From Sphingobacteriales bacterium (GTDB lineage Bacteria > Bacteroidota > Bacteroidia > Chitinophagales > Chitinophagaceae), in assembly GCA_012270485.1 (NCBI GenBank), contig JAAXIF010000105.1:57088-121087 (forward strand): a stretch of 64,000 nt of DNA. The letters are read 5' to 3'. Every line of letters starts with the position of its first letter. The first letter of the stretch is position 1. The notes below the pieces were generated by a model. The model saw only the letters and a program-made list of their open reading frames with translations, did no database searches and was not told where the DNA came from. The translations under genes were made by a program, and so were the position numbers. Below, piece after piece: positions 33,340 to 42,667 of this stretch.

Positions 33340-33386
33340 AAAACCCCCTTTACGTATACACCCGTTATATAGTATAATGGGTGTAT
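33340..33386 (+). promoter_or_regulatory. Peroxiredoxin promoter with inverted-repeat operator
   Basis: GAAAACCCCC block, TTTACG (33349-33354), and TATAAT (33373-33378) 18 nt later. An 8-bp perfect inverted repeat, ATACACCC (33356-33363) and GGGTGTAT (33379-33386), brackets the -10 box, as an operator would; it could also form an RNA hairpin only in a longer transcript. The leader has AAAGGAGA before ATG 33409. Confidence 0.65.
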
Positions 33387-33408
33387 CTTTATATAAAGGA
33401 GATTTATT

Positions 33409-33930
33409 ATGTTAACAGTTGGACAACAATTCCCTGCGTTCTCACTGCAAGGAATAAATGAAAACAACGAGTTTGTGAGAGTCGGTGTAGACGAAAACTA
33501 TCAACCATTAAAACATGATTGGTCAGTAGTTTACTTTTATCCAAAAGACTTTACCTTTATATGTCCTACAGAGATTGCTGGTTTTGACACTTTAGTCGAC
33601 CATGCAAACGTGATAGGAATTAGTGGTGATAATGAGTTCTGTAAATTAGCATGGAAACAAGATAATGAACTGATAGGTAATATCAGACATACACTTGCAG
33701 CTGATTGTGGACTAGGATTATCTTCAGTATTAGGTATTGTTAATGAAGAAGAAGGTGTATGTTATCGTGCAACCTTTATCTTTGATAAAAACAGAATCAT
33801 TCAACATGCTTCAGTCAATGCATTAGACACTGGAAGAAACCATACAGAAGTTCTAAGAACTTTGAAAGGTTTACAAGCAGGTGGACTAACTGGTTGTGCA
33901 TGGGACGATGGGGACGAGTTTGTCGGATAA
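33409..33930 (+). CDS. 2-Cys peroxiredoxin (AhpC/TSA family)
   Basis: 173 residues. Reduces peroxides with a peroxidatic Cys in FTFICPTEI (Cys52) and a probable resolving Cys near the C-terminus in TGCAWDDG (Cys163). The fold segments VVYFYPKDFTFICPTE and RATFIFDKNRIIQHASVN are standard. It would protect the infected cell or the phage Fe enzymes from oxidative damage. It overlaps the methyltransferase gene by 23 nt. Confidence 0.92.
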   Translation: MLTVGQQFPAFSLQGINENNEFVRVGVDENYQPLKHDWSVVYFYPKDFTFICPTEIAGFDTLVDHANVIGISGDNEFCKLAWKQDNELIGNIRHTLAADCGLGLSSVLGIVNEEEGVCYRATFIFDKNRIIQHASVNALDTGRNHTEVLRTLKGLQAGGLTGCAWDDGDEFVG

Positions 33931-35344
33931 ACTATACCAAGTCCTTAAAGACAATGCAAATGAGAAGGGTTTACCCATTATTGAGGGTGAACTCTTCGAT
34001 GCATTAACAGAAGAATACGGAAGGGAAAAGTTCCGTGAGGTTCTTGCAGATTACATAGAAAAAGAAAGACCCGAATTCCCACTCAAACCTATTTCTCACG
34101 AAGAAATGAGAAATACCTTTATTAGACTTCTAGAATATGACGTATGGAAGTTTATATATCCACACGAAAATTTAGAACAAGAAGTTGTAGAAAAGTATGA
34201 CGATTACAAATATCCATATTCAGAATGGGGTCATGGAATGGTCAATGCACCTTCTACTTTTAATGATGCAAGTGATTACTTTATGCAACACTTAAGACTT
34301 GCTTGTGATTCATATGGTCATAGAGCTCCATTGAATGCATTCAAAGAATCAACTGCACAACAACTTAAATCACCATTGGGTGCAATATGGAGAGGTGTAA
34401 ATGATATCAAAAAAGAAATATCTACAGGAGTAGACGGACAAGAAATAGTTAAGTTAGTAGGTGGTTCACTTAAAGAAGACACTTACAGAATGGCATTTAG
34501 ATTGGGTGCCTATATTGCAACACAATTCAAACCAGTTGTTGCAAAATGTTTTTATGAAATGACTAATGCAAAAACAGTTTTGGATACCAGTTGTGGTTGG
34601 GGAGATAGACTATGTGGATTCTTTGCAACCAAAGGAACAGAAATCTATATTGGTTGTGACCCGAACCCAAACACTTTTGAAGTGTATAAAAAACAATGTG
34701 TAGAATATGAAAAGATTCTTACAGGTCATGCACCAAAGATTACAGAAACCAAAGATAAGTTTATGTCAGTTGGTGAGAAGAGAGTTATAATCTATAGAAG
34801 TGGTGCTGAGGATATTCCTTATGGTCAGTTCCCACCAATAGATTGTGCATTCACTTCACCACCTTATTTCTCTACAGAAACATATAACAAAGGTGGAGAA
34901 CATGAAGAAGACCAATCATGGAGTAAGTTTTCAGAATATGATTCTTGGAGAGATGATTTCTTTTTACCAGTTTCTTCAAAATCATTCGAAGTGTTATCAG
35001 AGAATGGACACTTATTGATAAATATAATGAACCCAAAGGTTAAGGGAAAAATGTTTCCTTCGTGTGACGAAGTTGTAGATTTACTCAGACCATATTTCAA
35101 AGGTCAGATTGGAATGAGAATTATGCAACGACCTCAATCTTCTGAATCATTCTTAGAGAAATGGTCAGACGTGAAAGGTGATAGTGACGACAATCAAGTA
35201 TCAGATAAAGAAGGAATCGATAGAACTGCAATGCAAGATTTCATGAAAAAATTATACATGGAAAATGTATGGTGGTTCTCAAAAGAGGATAAGGATTTAT
35301 TCTTACCTAATAGAAGAAATACATTGGAGAGTTTTTTTGGATAG
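33908..35344 (+). CDS. DNA methyltransferase with clamp-binding C-terminus
   Basis: 478 residues from ATG 33908 (a GTG at 33896 adds four). AdoMet motif I is VLDTSCGWGDRLCGFFA (near 226) and catalytic motif IV is TSPPYF (near 316), the N4-cytosine/N6-adenine class. Specificity is unknown; no restriction partner lies nearby. The last residues, LESFFG, closely match the polymerase tail LDSFFG, which in T4 gp43 docks on the sliding clamp, so this enzyme may travel with the replisome. Confidence 0.83.
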   Translation: MGTSLSDKLYQVLKDNANEKGLPIIEGELFDALTEEYGREKFREVLADYIEKERPEFPLKPISHEEMRNTFIRLLEYDVWKFIYPHENLEQEVVEKYDDYKYPYSEWGHGMVNAPSTFNDASDYFMQHLRLACDSYGHRAPLNAFKESTAQQLKSPLGAIWRGVNDIKKEISTGVDGQEIVKLVGGSLKEDTYRMAFRLGAYIATQFKPVVAKCFYEMTNAKTVLDTSCGWGDRLCGFFATKGTEIYIGCDPNPNTFEVYKKQCVEYEKILTGHAPKITETKDKFMSVGEKRVIIYRSGAEDIPYGQFPPIDCAFTSPPYFSTETYNKGGEHEEDQSWSKFSEYDSWRDDFFLPVSSKSFEVLSENGHLLINIMNPKVKGKMFPSCDEVVDLLRPYFKGQIGMRIMQRPQSSESFLEKWSDVKGDSDDNQVSDKEGIDRTAMQDFMKKLYMENVWWFSKEDKDLFLPNRRNTLESFFG

Positions 35345-35654
35345 TATAACACCATTATTTGACGAGGGAGTTTATTGTGTCGTAGACAATAACAAGCTTG
35401 ATATGTCGGGTATTCAAATTCTCAAAGGAGAATGGAAGGACGTTATCTATGTTTATGGTAAAGTTGGATTCGAAGAAGGAAAACCAAACATAAATTTTCA
35501 GAGAGATATTGTTGTTGTTCCCGAAAATCATGACTTAGACGAACTCCTAAATAATAAGGAATTAAATAACCTTATGGGTGATATACTCGTAGAATTACTA
35601 CAGGAACAAATGAGGAAAGAGAATGAACAAGGAATTACTGAAGGAACAGATTAA
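35337..35654 (+). CDS. Hypothetical protein
   Basis: 105 residues from a TTG start with GGAG 7 nt upstream, overlapping the methyltransferase by 8 nt; the longer frame to 35265 lies inside the methyltransferase. It is acidic, with beta strands first (EGVYCVVDNNKLDMSG) and helices after. No recognised family. It overlaps the lysozyme gene by 32 nt. Confidence 0.65.
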   Translation: MDSITPLFDEGVYCVVDNNKLDMSGIQILKGEWKDVIYVYGKVGFEEGKPNINFQRDIVVVPENHDLDELLNNKELNNLMGDILVELLQEQMRKENEQGITEGTD

Positions 35655-36087
35655 AAGACACGAAGGTGAAGTTTTAGAAATTTACGAAGACTCACTAGGA
35701 TATTTAACGTTTGGTGTTGGACACTTAGTTAAAGAAGACGACCCCGAATACGGACAACCAGTCGGAACACCAGTTTCACAAGAGAGAGTAGACGAAGTTT
35801 ACGAACATGATTTTGAGAAACACTTAAAAGAAACTATACACTTGTATACAACAAAAGGTGGTTCAGAAGCTGGATTCCAAACACTACCCGAAAACATTCA
35901 ACACGTATTAGTCAATATGACTTTCAATTTAGGTATCACTAGATTTGGTAAGTTTAATAATATGTGGAAAGCAGTTATCCAAGAAGATTGGTTAAAAATG
36001 GGTGAGGAAATGGAAGACTCACGTTGGTTTGGACAAGTAGGAAGAAGGTCAGTAGAACTACAAGAAATGGTGTGGAAACATGCCTAA
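35623..36087 (+). CDS. e: T4-type lysozyme (endolysin, GH24)
   Basis: 154 residues (T4 lysozyme 164). It cleaves peptidoglycan at lysis. The catalytic triad is conserved with exact T4 spacing: Glu14 (RHEGE), Asp23 (YEDSLG), Thr29 (LTFGVGH). The downstream VNMTFNLGITRFGKFNNMW and RSVELQEMV segments are also family-typical. No signal peptide is present, so a holin is needed; candidates are at 25323-26437. Confidence 0.95.
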   Translation: MNKELLKEQIKRHEGEVLEIYEDSLGYLTFGVGHLVKEDDPEYGQPVGTPVSQERVDEVYEHDFEKHLKETIHLYTTKGGSEAGFQTLPENIQHVLVNMTFNLGITRFGKFNNMWKAVIQEDWLKMGEEMEDSRWFGQVGRRSVELQEMVWKHA

Positions 36088-36361
36088 AGTTCAGTGTATC
36101 AGACTCGATACAGGAGAAGTGATAATCGGGTTTGTAGATAAAACACTATGGGGTGATTACAAAATCCAAGAGGCACAACTTTGTATTACAGACGTGCAAG
36201 ACGGAAAGTTTGAAGTAAAACTTGCACCATGGATTCCATATGCAAAAGAATATAACTTTGTTATTAACAAAGATTTAGTGCAAACAGTTTTTGAACCAAG
36301 ACCACAATTAGAAACAAATTTTAAGGTTGCAACTGGTAATAATAACCAAAGAGGTAAATAA
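36080..36361 (+). CDS. LSm/Hfq-like small barrel protein
   Basis: 93 residues overlapping lysozyme by 8 nt. The opening VQCIRLDTGEVIIGFVDKTL matches the 'KLxTGEEIIG' start of phage Sm-like barrels and the protein encoded at 9836, with beta strands to about residue 75 and a disordered tail. It might bind RNA, but function is unknown. Confidence 0.65.
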   Translation: MPKVQCIRLDTGEVIIGFVDKTLWGDYKIQEAQLCITDVQDGKFEVKLAPWIPYAKEYNFVINKDLVQTVFEPRPQLETNFKVATGNNNQRGK

Positions 36362-36600
36362 TGAAAGATATGACTAATGATATTTTGAAAGGTGTTGTTG
36401 CACACGCTGACGGAAAGATTGCAAAACACAAAACTAACATTTTAGTTCAATGTAAAAATTCAGTAGGAGTCGCAGAACATGGTGACCACATTGAAACAAT
36501 CGAAAAAGAACTAGAACAAATTGCACATTACGAAGATTTAAAAGACGTAGTAAGAAAACATTTCTCAGAATATACCGACAAAATCACATTGACAGAATAA
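36361..36600 (+). CDS. Small helical hypothetical protein
   Basis: 79 residues, mostly helical and charged (HIETIEKELEQIAHYEDLKDV). It shares its first base with the previous stop. Located between the LSm-like protein and the polymerase gene. No recognised domain. The polymerase promoter's -35 box lies in its last codons. Confidence 0.7.
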   Translation: MKDMTNDILKGVVAHADGKIAKHKTNILVQCKNSVGVAEHGDHIETIEKELEQIAHYEDLKDVVRKHFSEYTDKITLTE

Positions 36601-36618
36601 CCCCGATTGTAGTATAAT
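36589..36618 (+). promoter_or_regulatory. Gene 43 sigma70 promoter
   Basis: Consensus TTGACA (36589-36594), 18-nt spacer, consensus TATAAT (36613-36618). The -10 begins 12 nt before ATG 36625: predicted leaderless polymerase mRNA. The spacer lacks the TCACTTTTT block of the early family. Confidence 0.85.
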
Positions 36619-36624
36619 AACTAC

Positions 36625-39141
36625 ATGGATTTCTATACAAATGTTTGTAGGACTAGGGACAAGATTCTAGTCAAGGGTTATAAGAACGGGAAACAACAAA
36701 AACTTTCTGTTGCATATAGACCCAATCATTTTATTCCTTCAAAGAAAGGAGAAACCCCATTCAAGAGTTTAGACGGAAGGTCACTGGAAGCAGTGAACCT
36801 CAACTCTATGGGTGGTGCAAGAAAGTTCAGAGAGAGATACAGTGGTGTCGAAGGATTCGAAATCCATGGATACGACAGATATATCTACACTTACATTGCA
36901 GATAAATTTCAAGGTGATATCAAGTGGGACTTGAAACACATAAAGATTGCAACACTTGATATTGAGTGTGAGTGTGAAGACGGATTCCCCGAACCAATCT
37001 ATGCAAATGAAAAGGTCAATGCAGTATCAATCAAACCTATTGGTGAAGATACACAAGTGTTTGGTATCGGCCCTTGGGAACACAACAGAACAGACGTAGT
37101 TTATCACAACTGCAAAAACGAATCAGAACTCTTACTCAAGTTTATAAAATACTGGAGAACAGAAAACTTTGATATCATTACTGGTTGGAATGTAAACAGT
37201 TTCGATATCACATATCTTTGTAATCGTATCGACAGAATACTTGGTGAAGGAGAACACAAGAAACTTTCACCATGGAATCAATGTGACGTAAGAGAATTCC
37301 ACTCAGGTTTTGGTCAGAAACAAATGATATTCAATCTTTATGGTATCAATGTTCTTGACTATCTTGAACTCTATCGTAAACACACTTTTGTAAATCAAGA
37401 ATCATACAAACTAGAAAACATTGCACAAGTAGAACTTGGTAAAGGTAAGATTGATTACTCAGAGTATGGTAATCTACATACACTATACAAACAAGACTAT
37501 GGAAAGTTCTTAGACTATAATGTCAAAGACGTTGTCCTTGTTGAAGAACTAGAAGAGAAACTAGGACTGATTGAATTGACTTGTGCAATGTCATACAATG
37601 CAAAGTGTAATTACAATGACACTTTCGGAATGGTGAAGTATTGGGAAACCATAATCTACAATCACCTCAAAGAACAAAACATTCAGACACCACCACAAAG
37701 ACTGAAGACTGGTAATGATAAGACACACCAAATCGTTGGTGCATATGTCAAAGACCCAATCGTTGGAGGTCACAACTGGGTAGTGTCATTCGACTTGAAC
37801 TCACTGTATCCTCATATTATTATGCAATACAATATCTCACCTGAGAAAATGGTAAAAGGAAACAGACAAGATATCAACGTAGAAAGAATGTTAACCAAAC
37901 AAGCAGACTTATCTTATGTTTATCAATGTGGAAATACAGTCACACCAAATGGTGTAATGTATACAAAAGACAAACAAGGATTCCTTCCCGAACTTATGGA
38001 GAAACTCTATGACGAGAGGAAAGCTTGGAAGAAGAAAATGATTGCATATCAGATTGAACGTGAAGATTGTAAAGAACTAAAACGTAAAAGAGAACTTGAT
38101 ACACTTATCAAACGTGCATACAACAATCAACAGGTTCGTAAGATTGCACTTAACTCAGCATATGGTGCTCTTGCAAATCAATACTTTGCATTCTTTTCTA
38201 TTGACCTTGCAGAGTCAATCACTACTAGTGGTCAGTTGATTATCAAGTGGTCAGAGAAAACTATTAATGAATTCCTAAACAAAACACTTGGGACAGAGAA
38301 CGAAGACTATGTGATTGCAATGGATACTGATTCAGTCTATATCACTATGGACAAATTGGTTAAACAAGTTTTACCCGAAGAAACAGACAAGACTAAGATT
38401 GTGGATTTCCTAAACAAATCTGAAGGAATGATTGAACAGGTTCTTGCAAAAGGATTCAAAGAACTTGCAGAATACACCAATGCATTCCAACAGAAAATGC
38501 AAATGGGACGTGAGGTGATTGCAGACAGAGGTATATGGACTGCAAAGAAAAGATATATTCTAAATGTTCACGACAACGAAGGTGTCAGACTTGCAGAACC
38601 TAAACTCAAAATGATGGGAATTGAAACTGCAAAATCTTCTACACCTCAATGGGTCAGAACAAAACTAACAGAAGCCTTAAAGGTGGTTATGAATGGAACT
38701 GAACAAGAATTGTGGGAGTTCGTAGAGAATGCACGTAAAGAATTCAGAAACCTTCCACCCGAAGAGGTTGCATTTCCAAGAGGTGTAAAGAATCTTGCAC
38801 AATACTCTTGTCCAACAAACATTTATTCTAAAGGAACACCAATTCATGTTCGAGGTTCTCTACTACACAACCATTTATTGAAATCCAAGAACCTCGACAT
38901 GAGATATGAAATGATTAAGAACTCAGATAAGATTCGTTTTTCATATCTCACAACACCAAACCCAATCAATGAGAATGTAATATCATTTATCAGTTCACTT
39001 CCTAGAGAACTAGATTTACATAGATTCATTGATTATGATATGCAATTCGATAAAGCATTTACAGAACCATTGAAGAATATCGTAAACTTAATTAACTGGA
39101 ATGTAGAACCAGTTGCAAGTTTAGATTCATTTTTTGGATAA
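36625..39141 (+). CDS. 43: DNA polymerase gp43 (family B)
   Basis: 838 residues (T4 898). Exonuclease motif I LDIECE (Asp112, Glu114), later exo motif NVNSFDI, polymerase motif A FDLNSLYP (about 390), motif B KIALNSAYGALANQY, and motif C MDTDSV (about 567) are intact. The C-terminal LDSFFG is the clamp-binding peptide. No Shine-Dalgarno precedes the ATG. The stop codon forms part of the late box of the next gene. Confidence 0.97.
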   Translation: MDFYTNVCRTRDKILVKGYKNGKQQKLSVAYRPNHFIPSKKGETPFKSLDGRSLEAVNLNSMGGARKFRERYSGVEGFEIHGYDRYIYTYIADKFQGDIKWDLKHIKIATLDIECECEDGFPEPIYANEKVNAVSIKPIGEDTQVFGIGPWEHNRTDVVYHNCKNESELLLKFIKYWRTENFDIITGWNVNSFDITYLCNRIDRILGEGEHKKLSPWNQCDVREFHSGFGQKQMIFNLYGINVLDYLELYRKHTFVNQESYKLENIAQVELGKGKIDYSEYGNLHTLYKQDYGKFLDYNVKDVVLVEELEEKLGLIELTCAMSYNAKCNYNDTFGMVKYWETIIYNHLKEQNIQTPPQRLKTGNDKTHQIVGAYVKDPIVGGHNWVVSFDLNSLYPHIIMQYNISPEKMVKGNRQDINVERMLTKQADLSYVYQCGNTVTPNGVMYTKDKQGFLPELMEKLYDERKAWKKKMIAYQIEREDCKELKRKRELDTLIKRAYNNQQVRKIALNSAYGALANQYFAFFSIDLAESITTSGQLIIKWSEKTINEFLNKTLGTENEDYVIAMDTDSVYITMDKLVKQVLPEETDKTKIVDFLNKSEGMIEQVLAKGFKELAEYTNAFQQKMQMGREVIADRGIWTAKKRYILNVHDNEGVRLAEPKLKMMGIETAKSSTPQWVRTKLTEALKVVMNGTEQELWEFVENARKEFRNLPPEEVAFPRGVKNLAQYSCPTNIYSKGTPIHVRGSLLHNHLLKSKNLDMRYEMIKNSDKIRFSYLTTPNPINENVISFISSLPRELDLHRFIDYDMQFDKAFTEPLKNIVNLINWNVEPVASLDSFFG

Positions 39142-39144
39142 ATA
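39137..39144 (+). promoter_or_regulatory. Late promoter GATAAATA overlapping the gene 43 stop
   Basis: The box contains the polymerase TAA (39139-39141) and begins 14 nt before the IscU ATG (39151). It predicts a late, leaderless iscU transcript. Confidence 0.6.
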
Positions 39145-39150
39145 ACTATA

Positions 39151-39573
39151 ATGGCATATAGTAAAGAAGTAGTAGAACGATTTGAGTCAGTTCTAAATAA
39201 CCCCGAAAAACATGCTGTTGGAAGATTCGACCCCAACGACCCTATGGTTGCAACAGGAATGGAAGGAGCTCCAGCATGTGGTGACGTTATGAAACTTCAA
39301 TTGAAGTTAGACCTAGACGAAAGAATCATTGACGTAAAATTCAAAACCTATGGGTGTGGAAGTGCAATTGCAAGTTCCACTACTTTTGTAGAAATGTTAA
39401 AAGGTAAAACTATAGAAGAAGCAAAACTTATCAAAGATAAAGACATTGCAGATATCTTAGATTTACCACCAATTAAATTGCATTGTTCTGTTCTTGCAGA
39501 AGGTTCGATTAGAAGAGCTATCGAAGACTGGGAACAGAAATCTGCACATAGGAAACACAATCAAAATGTATGA
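39151..39573 (+). CDS. iscU: IscU-like Fe-S cluster scaffold
   Basis: 140 residues. All ligands are conserved: Cys43, Asp45, Cys69, His111 and Cys112, with the 26 and 42 residue spacings of E. coli IscU (37, 63, 105). IscU assembles [2Fe-2S] clusters delivered by a cysteine desulfurase; the host must supply IscS. The LPPIKLHCSVLAE motif includes the chaperone-binding region of IscU. It is a complete scaffold, unusual cargo for a phage. Confidence 0.92.
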   Translation: MAYSKEVVERFESVLNNPEKHAVGRFDPNDPMVATGMEGAPACGDVMKLQLKLDLDERIIDVKFKTYGCGSAIASSTTFVEMLKGKTIEEAKLIKDKDIADILDLPPIKLHCSVLAEGSIRRAIEDWEQKSAHRKHNQNV

Positions 39574-40006
39574 GTATAAAGTATCAGTAGTAAAAGTGGT
39601 CGATGGTGACACTGTAGACGTAGATATCGATTTAGGATTCGGTATGGTTTATAAAAAACAACGTGTTAGAATGTTAGGAATCGACACGCCAGAATCTAGA
39701 ACTAGAGATTTAACCGAAAAGAAATTTGGTAAAGCAAGTAAAAAACATCTCAAAAAACTATTAGAGGAGTGTGAAAGTGTATCCCTTGTATCACATGATA
39801 AAGGAAAATTTGGTAGAATATTGGGTGAATTATATGCTCACCATATCGAAGGACACCCAGTCTTCGGACACAAAGTTAACATAAATGAACAAATGATTTT
39901 AGATTACCATGCAGTAAAATACACTGGTGGTAATAAAGAAGAAATCGAAGAAGGTCATTTAAAAAACAGAGAAAAATTAATCCAATTAGGTGAGGTAGTA
40001 TTATGA
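39566..40006 (+). CDS. Thermonuclease-like (SNase-family) protein
   Basis: 146 residues from ATG 39566 (the upstream frame overlaps iscU). The SNase motifs are VVDGDTVDVDIDL, RVRMLGIDTPE (catalytic Arg and Asp/Glu), and GKFGRILGEL (second Arg). A small single-domain nuclease, possibly for host DNA breakdown. It overlaps iscU by 8 nt and the next small gene by 4 nt. Confidence 0.88.
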   Translation: MYEYKVSVVKVVDGDTVDVDIDLGFGMVYKKQRVRMLGIDTPESRTRDLTEKKFGKASKKHLKKLLEECESVSLVSHDKGKFGRILGELYAHHIEGHPVFGHKVNINEQMILDYHAVKYTGGNKEEIEEGHLKNREKLIQLGEVVL

Positions 40007-40173
40007 TTATAACACCTATGGATTGTTTCTATATCTTAATGATTGGTGTAATCTTTGCATTTATCATACACTTAGAAGTCAAAGTATCTTCCTTAGTTTC
40101 TATGATGGAAGAACATGTCAGAATAGACGACAGACTTTGTGATATTTCTAAAAAATTAGACGAAACCCACTAG
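40003..40173 (+). CDS. Small membrane protein (56 aa)
   Basis: ATG 40003 overlaps the nuclease stop (ATGA). Residues about 8-24 (CFYILMIGVIFAFIIHL) span the membrane and the rest is a charged helix. Same general layout as the UviB/BhlA-like pair at 25854-26437. Unknown function. Confidence 0.6.
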   Translation: MIITPMDCFYILMIGVIFAFIIHLEVKVSSLVSMMEEHVRIDDRLCDISKKLDETH

Positions 40174-40199
40174 ACAAAATCTAACATAGATACTATAAT
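40171..40199 (+). promoter_or_regulatory. uvsX promoter
   Basis: TAGACA (40171-40176), 17-nt spacer, TATAAT (40194-40199). It leaves a leader of about 20 nt containing GGAGAAG before ATG 40226, a conventional arrangement. Confidence 0.65.
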
Positions 40200-40225
40200 G
40201 TATATAAACATTATGGAGAAGTGTT

Positions 40226-41278
40226 ATGTCATTTATTAAAGACTTAGTGAAATCCTCGGGAAACGAGTATGCAAATATCGTTTCTGAAGGGGTTGCAGCT
40301 GGAGACGTAGATACCTTTGTTGATACAGGTTCTTATGTCTTCAATGCATTACTCAGTGGTTCACTTTATGGTGGACTTCCTAAAAACAAAATTACTGCAA
40401 TCGCAGGTGAATCAGCAACTGGTAAAACATTCTTTGCATTAGGAATGGTCAAACAGTTTCTAGAAGATAATCCTGAGTCTGCAGTTATCTACTTCGAATC
40501 CGAATCAGCAATCAGTAAACAAATGATTGAAGAGAGAGGAATCGATTCAAACAGAATGGTTATCGTGCCTGTGGTCACTGTTCAAGAATTCAGACAACAG
40601 GCAATATCTATACTTGATAAGTATCTCGAAACTCCAAAAGATAAAAGACCACCTATGATGATGTGTCTTGATTCACTTGGAATGTTATCGACTACTAAAG
40701 AAATCGAGGATACTGCAGCGGGTAAAGAAACTCGTGACATGACTCGTGCTCAAGTTGTTAAAGGTGCATTCAGAGTTCTAACACTTAAGTTAGGACGTGC
40801 TGGTGTTCCTATGATTGTGACTAATCACACTTATGACGTGATTGGTTCAATGTTCCCACAAAAAGAAATGGGTGGTGGAAGTGGTCTTAAATATGCAGCC
40901 TCTTCAATTATCTATCTTTCTAAGAAGAAAGAAAAAGAAGGAACAGAAGTCATTGGAAATATCATTCATTGTAAGAATGCAAAATCAAGACTTACAGTTG
41001 AGAACAGAATCGTAGACGTAAGATTGTCATACGATAGTGGTCTTGATAGATACTATGGTCTTCTAGACCTTGCACTTGCAAGTGGTATCTTCAAGAAGTC
41101 TTCAACAAGAATTGAATTACCAAATGGTAAAACAGAGTTTGGTAAAACTATTAACAACAACCCCGAGAAATACTTTACTGATGAAGTAATGGAAAGACTC
41201 GAAAAGGTCGTAGAAGGATACTTTAAATATGGAAACGAGAATAGAACAGACAATACTGAAGAATCTGATTCAGAGTGA
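40226..41278 (+). CDS. uvsX: UvsX recombinase (RecA-like)
   Basis: 350 residues (T4 391). Strand-exchange ATPase of recombination-dependent replication. Walker [10 protein letters not shown] (Lys67, Thr68), Walker [11 protein letters not shown], and the loop MVTNHTY-like segment [22 protein letters not shown] are present. The acidic C-terminal tail (NTEESDSE) is like that of T4 UvsX. It overlaps the helicase gene by 50 nt in another frame. Confidence 0.95.
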   Translation: MSFIKDLVKSSGNEYANIVSEGVAAGDVDTFVDTGSYVFNALLSGSLYGGLPKNKITAIAGESATGKTFFALGMVKQFLEDNPESAVIYFESESAISKQMIEERGIDSNRMVIVPVVTVQEFRQQAISILDKYLETPKDKRPPMMMCLDSLGMLSTTKEIEDTAAGKETRDMTRAQVVKGAFRVLTLKLGRAGVPMIVTNHTYDVIGSMFPQKEMGGGSGLKYAASSIIYLSKKKEKEGTEVIGNIIHCKNAKSRLTVENRIVDVRLSYDSGLDRYYGLLDLALASGIFKKSSTRIELPNGKTEFGKTINNNPEKYFTDEVMERLEKVVEGYFKYGNENRTDNTEESDSE

Positions 41279-42617
41279 AGAGTTTACACGGAAGTGTGTC
41301 CCTTTCATTAAATCAGAGTATTTTGCCGATACTGAAGAAAGAACTGTATTCAATGAGATATATGATTACTTTCAGAAGTATACTAAACCACCAACAGTAG
41401 AAGCACTTCTCATAAACCTTGATAACAATACCTCATTGAATGAGAATATTGCAAAAGGTTCAAAAACTATTGTTGAGAAAATTGGTAATGAGAAAGACCA
41501 AACCCCTAGTGATTGGTTAATAGACGAAACAGAGAAATGGTGCAAAGATAGAGCAATCTATATTGCAGTCATGGACTCTATCGAAGTTATAGATAAAAAA
41601 TCACAAAGGTCTACTGGTGAAATACCTGAGTTATTGAAGGACGCACTTTCCGTGTCCTTTGACACTCATATTGGACATGATGTGTTAGAGGATACAGACG
41701 AAAGATTTGAGTTCTATCATACGGAAGAAGAGAAGATTCCTTTTGATTTAGAATACTTCAACAAAATTACAAAAGGTGGTCTACCTAATAAAACACTTAA
41801 CATTGTTCTTGCTGGAACAGGTGTTGGTAAATCATTGTTTATGTGTCACCAAGCAAGTTCTTGTTTAATGATGGGTAAGAATGTTCTCTATATTACACTA
41901 GAAATGTCAGAGGAAAGGATTGCAGAAAGAATTGACTCTAACACTATGAACATTCCTATGAAAGAACTTCCCGACTTATCTAAGAAAATGTATGATAAGA
42001 AGGTTGAGAAACTCAAAAACAAAACAAAAGGTAAATTGATTGTCAAAGAATATCCAACTGCAGCTGCTCATGTTGGACACTTCAGACACTTATTACAAGA
42101 ATTGGATATCAAAAAAGACTTTCAACCCGATATAATTTTCATAGATTATCTAAACATATGTGCTTCCCATAGAATCAGGCCAGGCAGTGGTGCAAACTCA
42201 TACACATTGGTGAAGAGTATTGCAGAAGAACTCAGAGGTCTTGCAGTCGAATATGACGTTCCATTGGTAAGTGCAACACAAACAACCCGAAGTGGTTATG
42301 GTTCCACGGATATTGGACTCGAAGACACTTCGGAATCTTTTGGACTGCCTGCAACTGCAGACTTAATGTTTGCATTGATTACTAGTGACGAACTAGAAGA
42401 ACTAGACCAACTCGTAGTCAAACAGTTAAAGAATCGATACAATGACCCTACAATCTTCAAAAGATTTGTGATTGGTATTGATAGAAGTCGTATGAAACTC
42501 TATGATTGTGAACAAGAAGCACAAGAAGAGTTATTCGATAGTGACGATTATGATGATGATACACCAGTGTTTGATAGAAACAGAGGTGCAGAAAAATTCA
42601 ATGATTTTAAAGTTTAA
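41229..42617 (+). CDS. 41: Replicative DNA helicase gp41 (DnaB-like)
   Basis: 462 residues (T4 475). Hexameric helicase of the replisome, partner of gp61. Walker A GTGVGKS (near 198-204), Walker [10 protein letters not shown], and [12 protein letters not shown] (glutamine finger) match RecA-fold helicases. The order uvsX-41 is as in T4. Start at 41229 is inside uvsX; no alternative ATG gives a full N-terminal domain. Confidence 0.95.
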   Translation: METRIEQTILKNLIQSEEFTRKCVPFIKSEYFADTEERTVFNEIYDYFQKYTKPPTVEALLINLDNNTSLNENIAKGSKTIVEKIGNEKDQTPSDWLIDETEKWCKDRAIYIAVMDSIEVIDKKSQRSTGEIPELLKDALSVSFDTHIGHDVLEDTDERFEFYHTEEEKIPFDLEYFNKITKGGLPNKTLNIVLAGTGVGKSLFMCHQASSCLMMGKNVLYITLEMSEERIAERIDSNTMNIPMKELPDLSKKMYDKKVEKLKNKTKGKLIVKEYPTAAAHVGHFRHLLQELDIKKDFQPDIIFIDYLNICASHRIRPGSGANSYTLVKSIAEELRGLAVEYDVPLVSATQTTRSGYGSTDIGLEDTSESFGLPATADLMFALITSDELEELDQLVVKQLKNRYNDPTIFKRFVIGIDRSRMKLYDCEQEAQEELFDSDDYDDDTPVFDRNRGAEKFNDFKV

Positions 42618-42654
42618 AAACCCACTTTACAGGACACATAAATAATGGTATACT
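42616..42654 (+). promoter_or_regulatory. AAAACCC-type promoter with embedded late box
   Basis: AAAAACCCA (42616-42624), CTTTAC (42625-42630), 18 nt, TATACT (42649-42654). A CATAAATA late box (42637-42644) lies in the spacer, so the 42668 gene can be read by two types of polymerase. Confidence 0.65.
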
Positions 42655-42667
42655 GGTAAGTTAGATT

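Noticed and set aside
39494-39565. N-terminal extension of the SNase-like protein
   Set aside because: Lies inside iscU in another frame, lacks SNase similarity, and ATG 39566 gives a normal family start.
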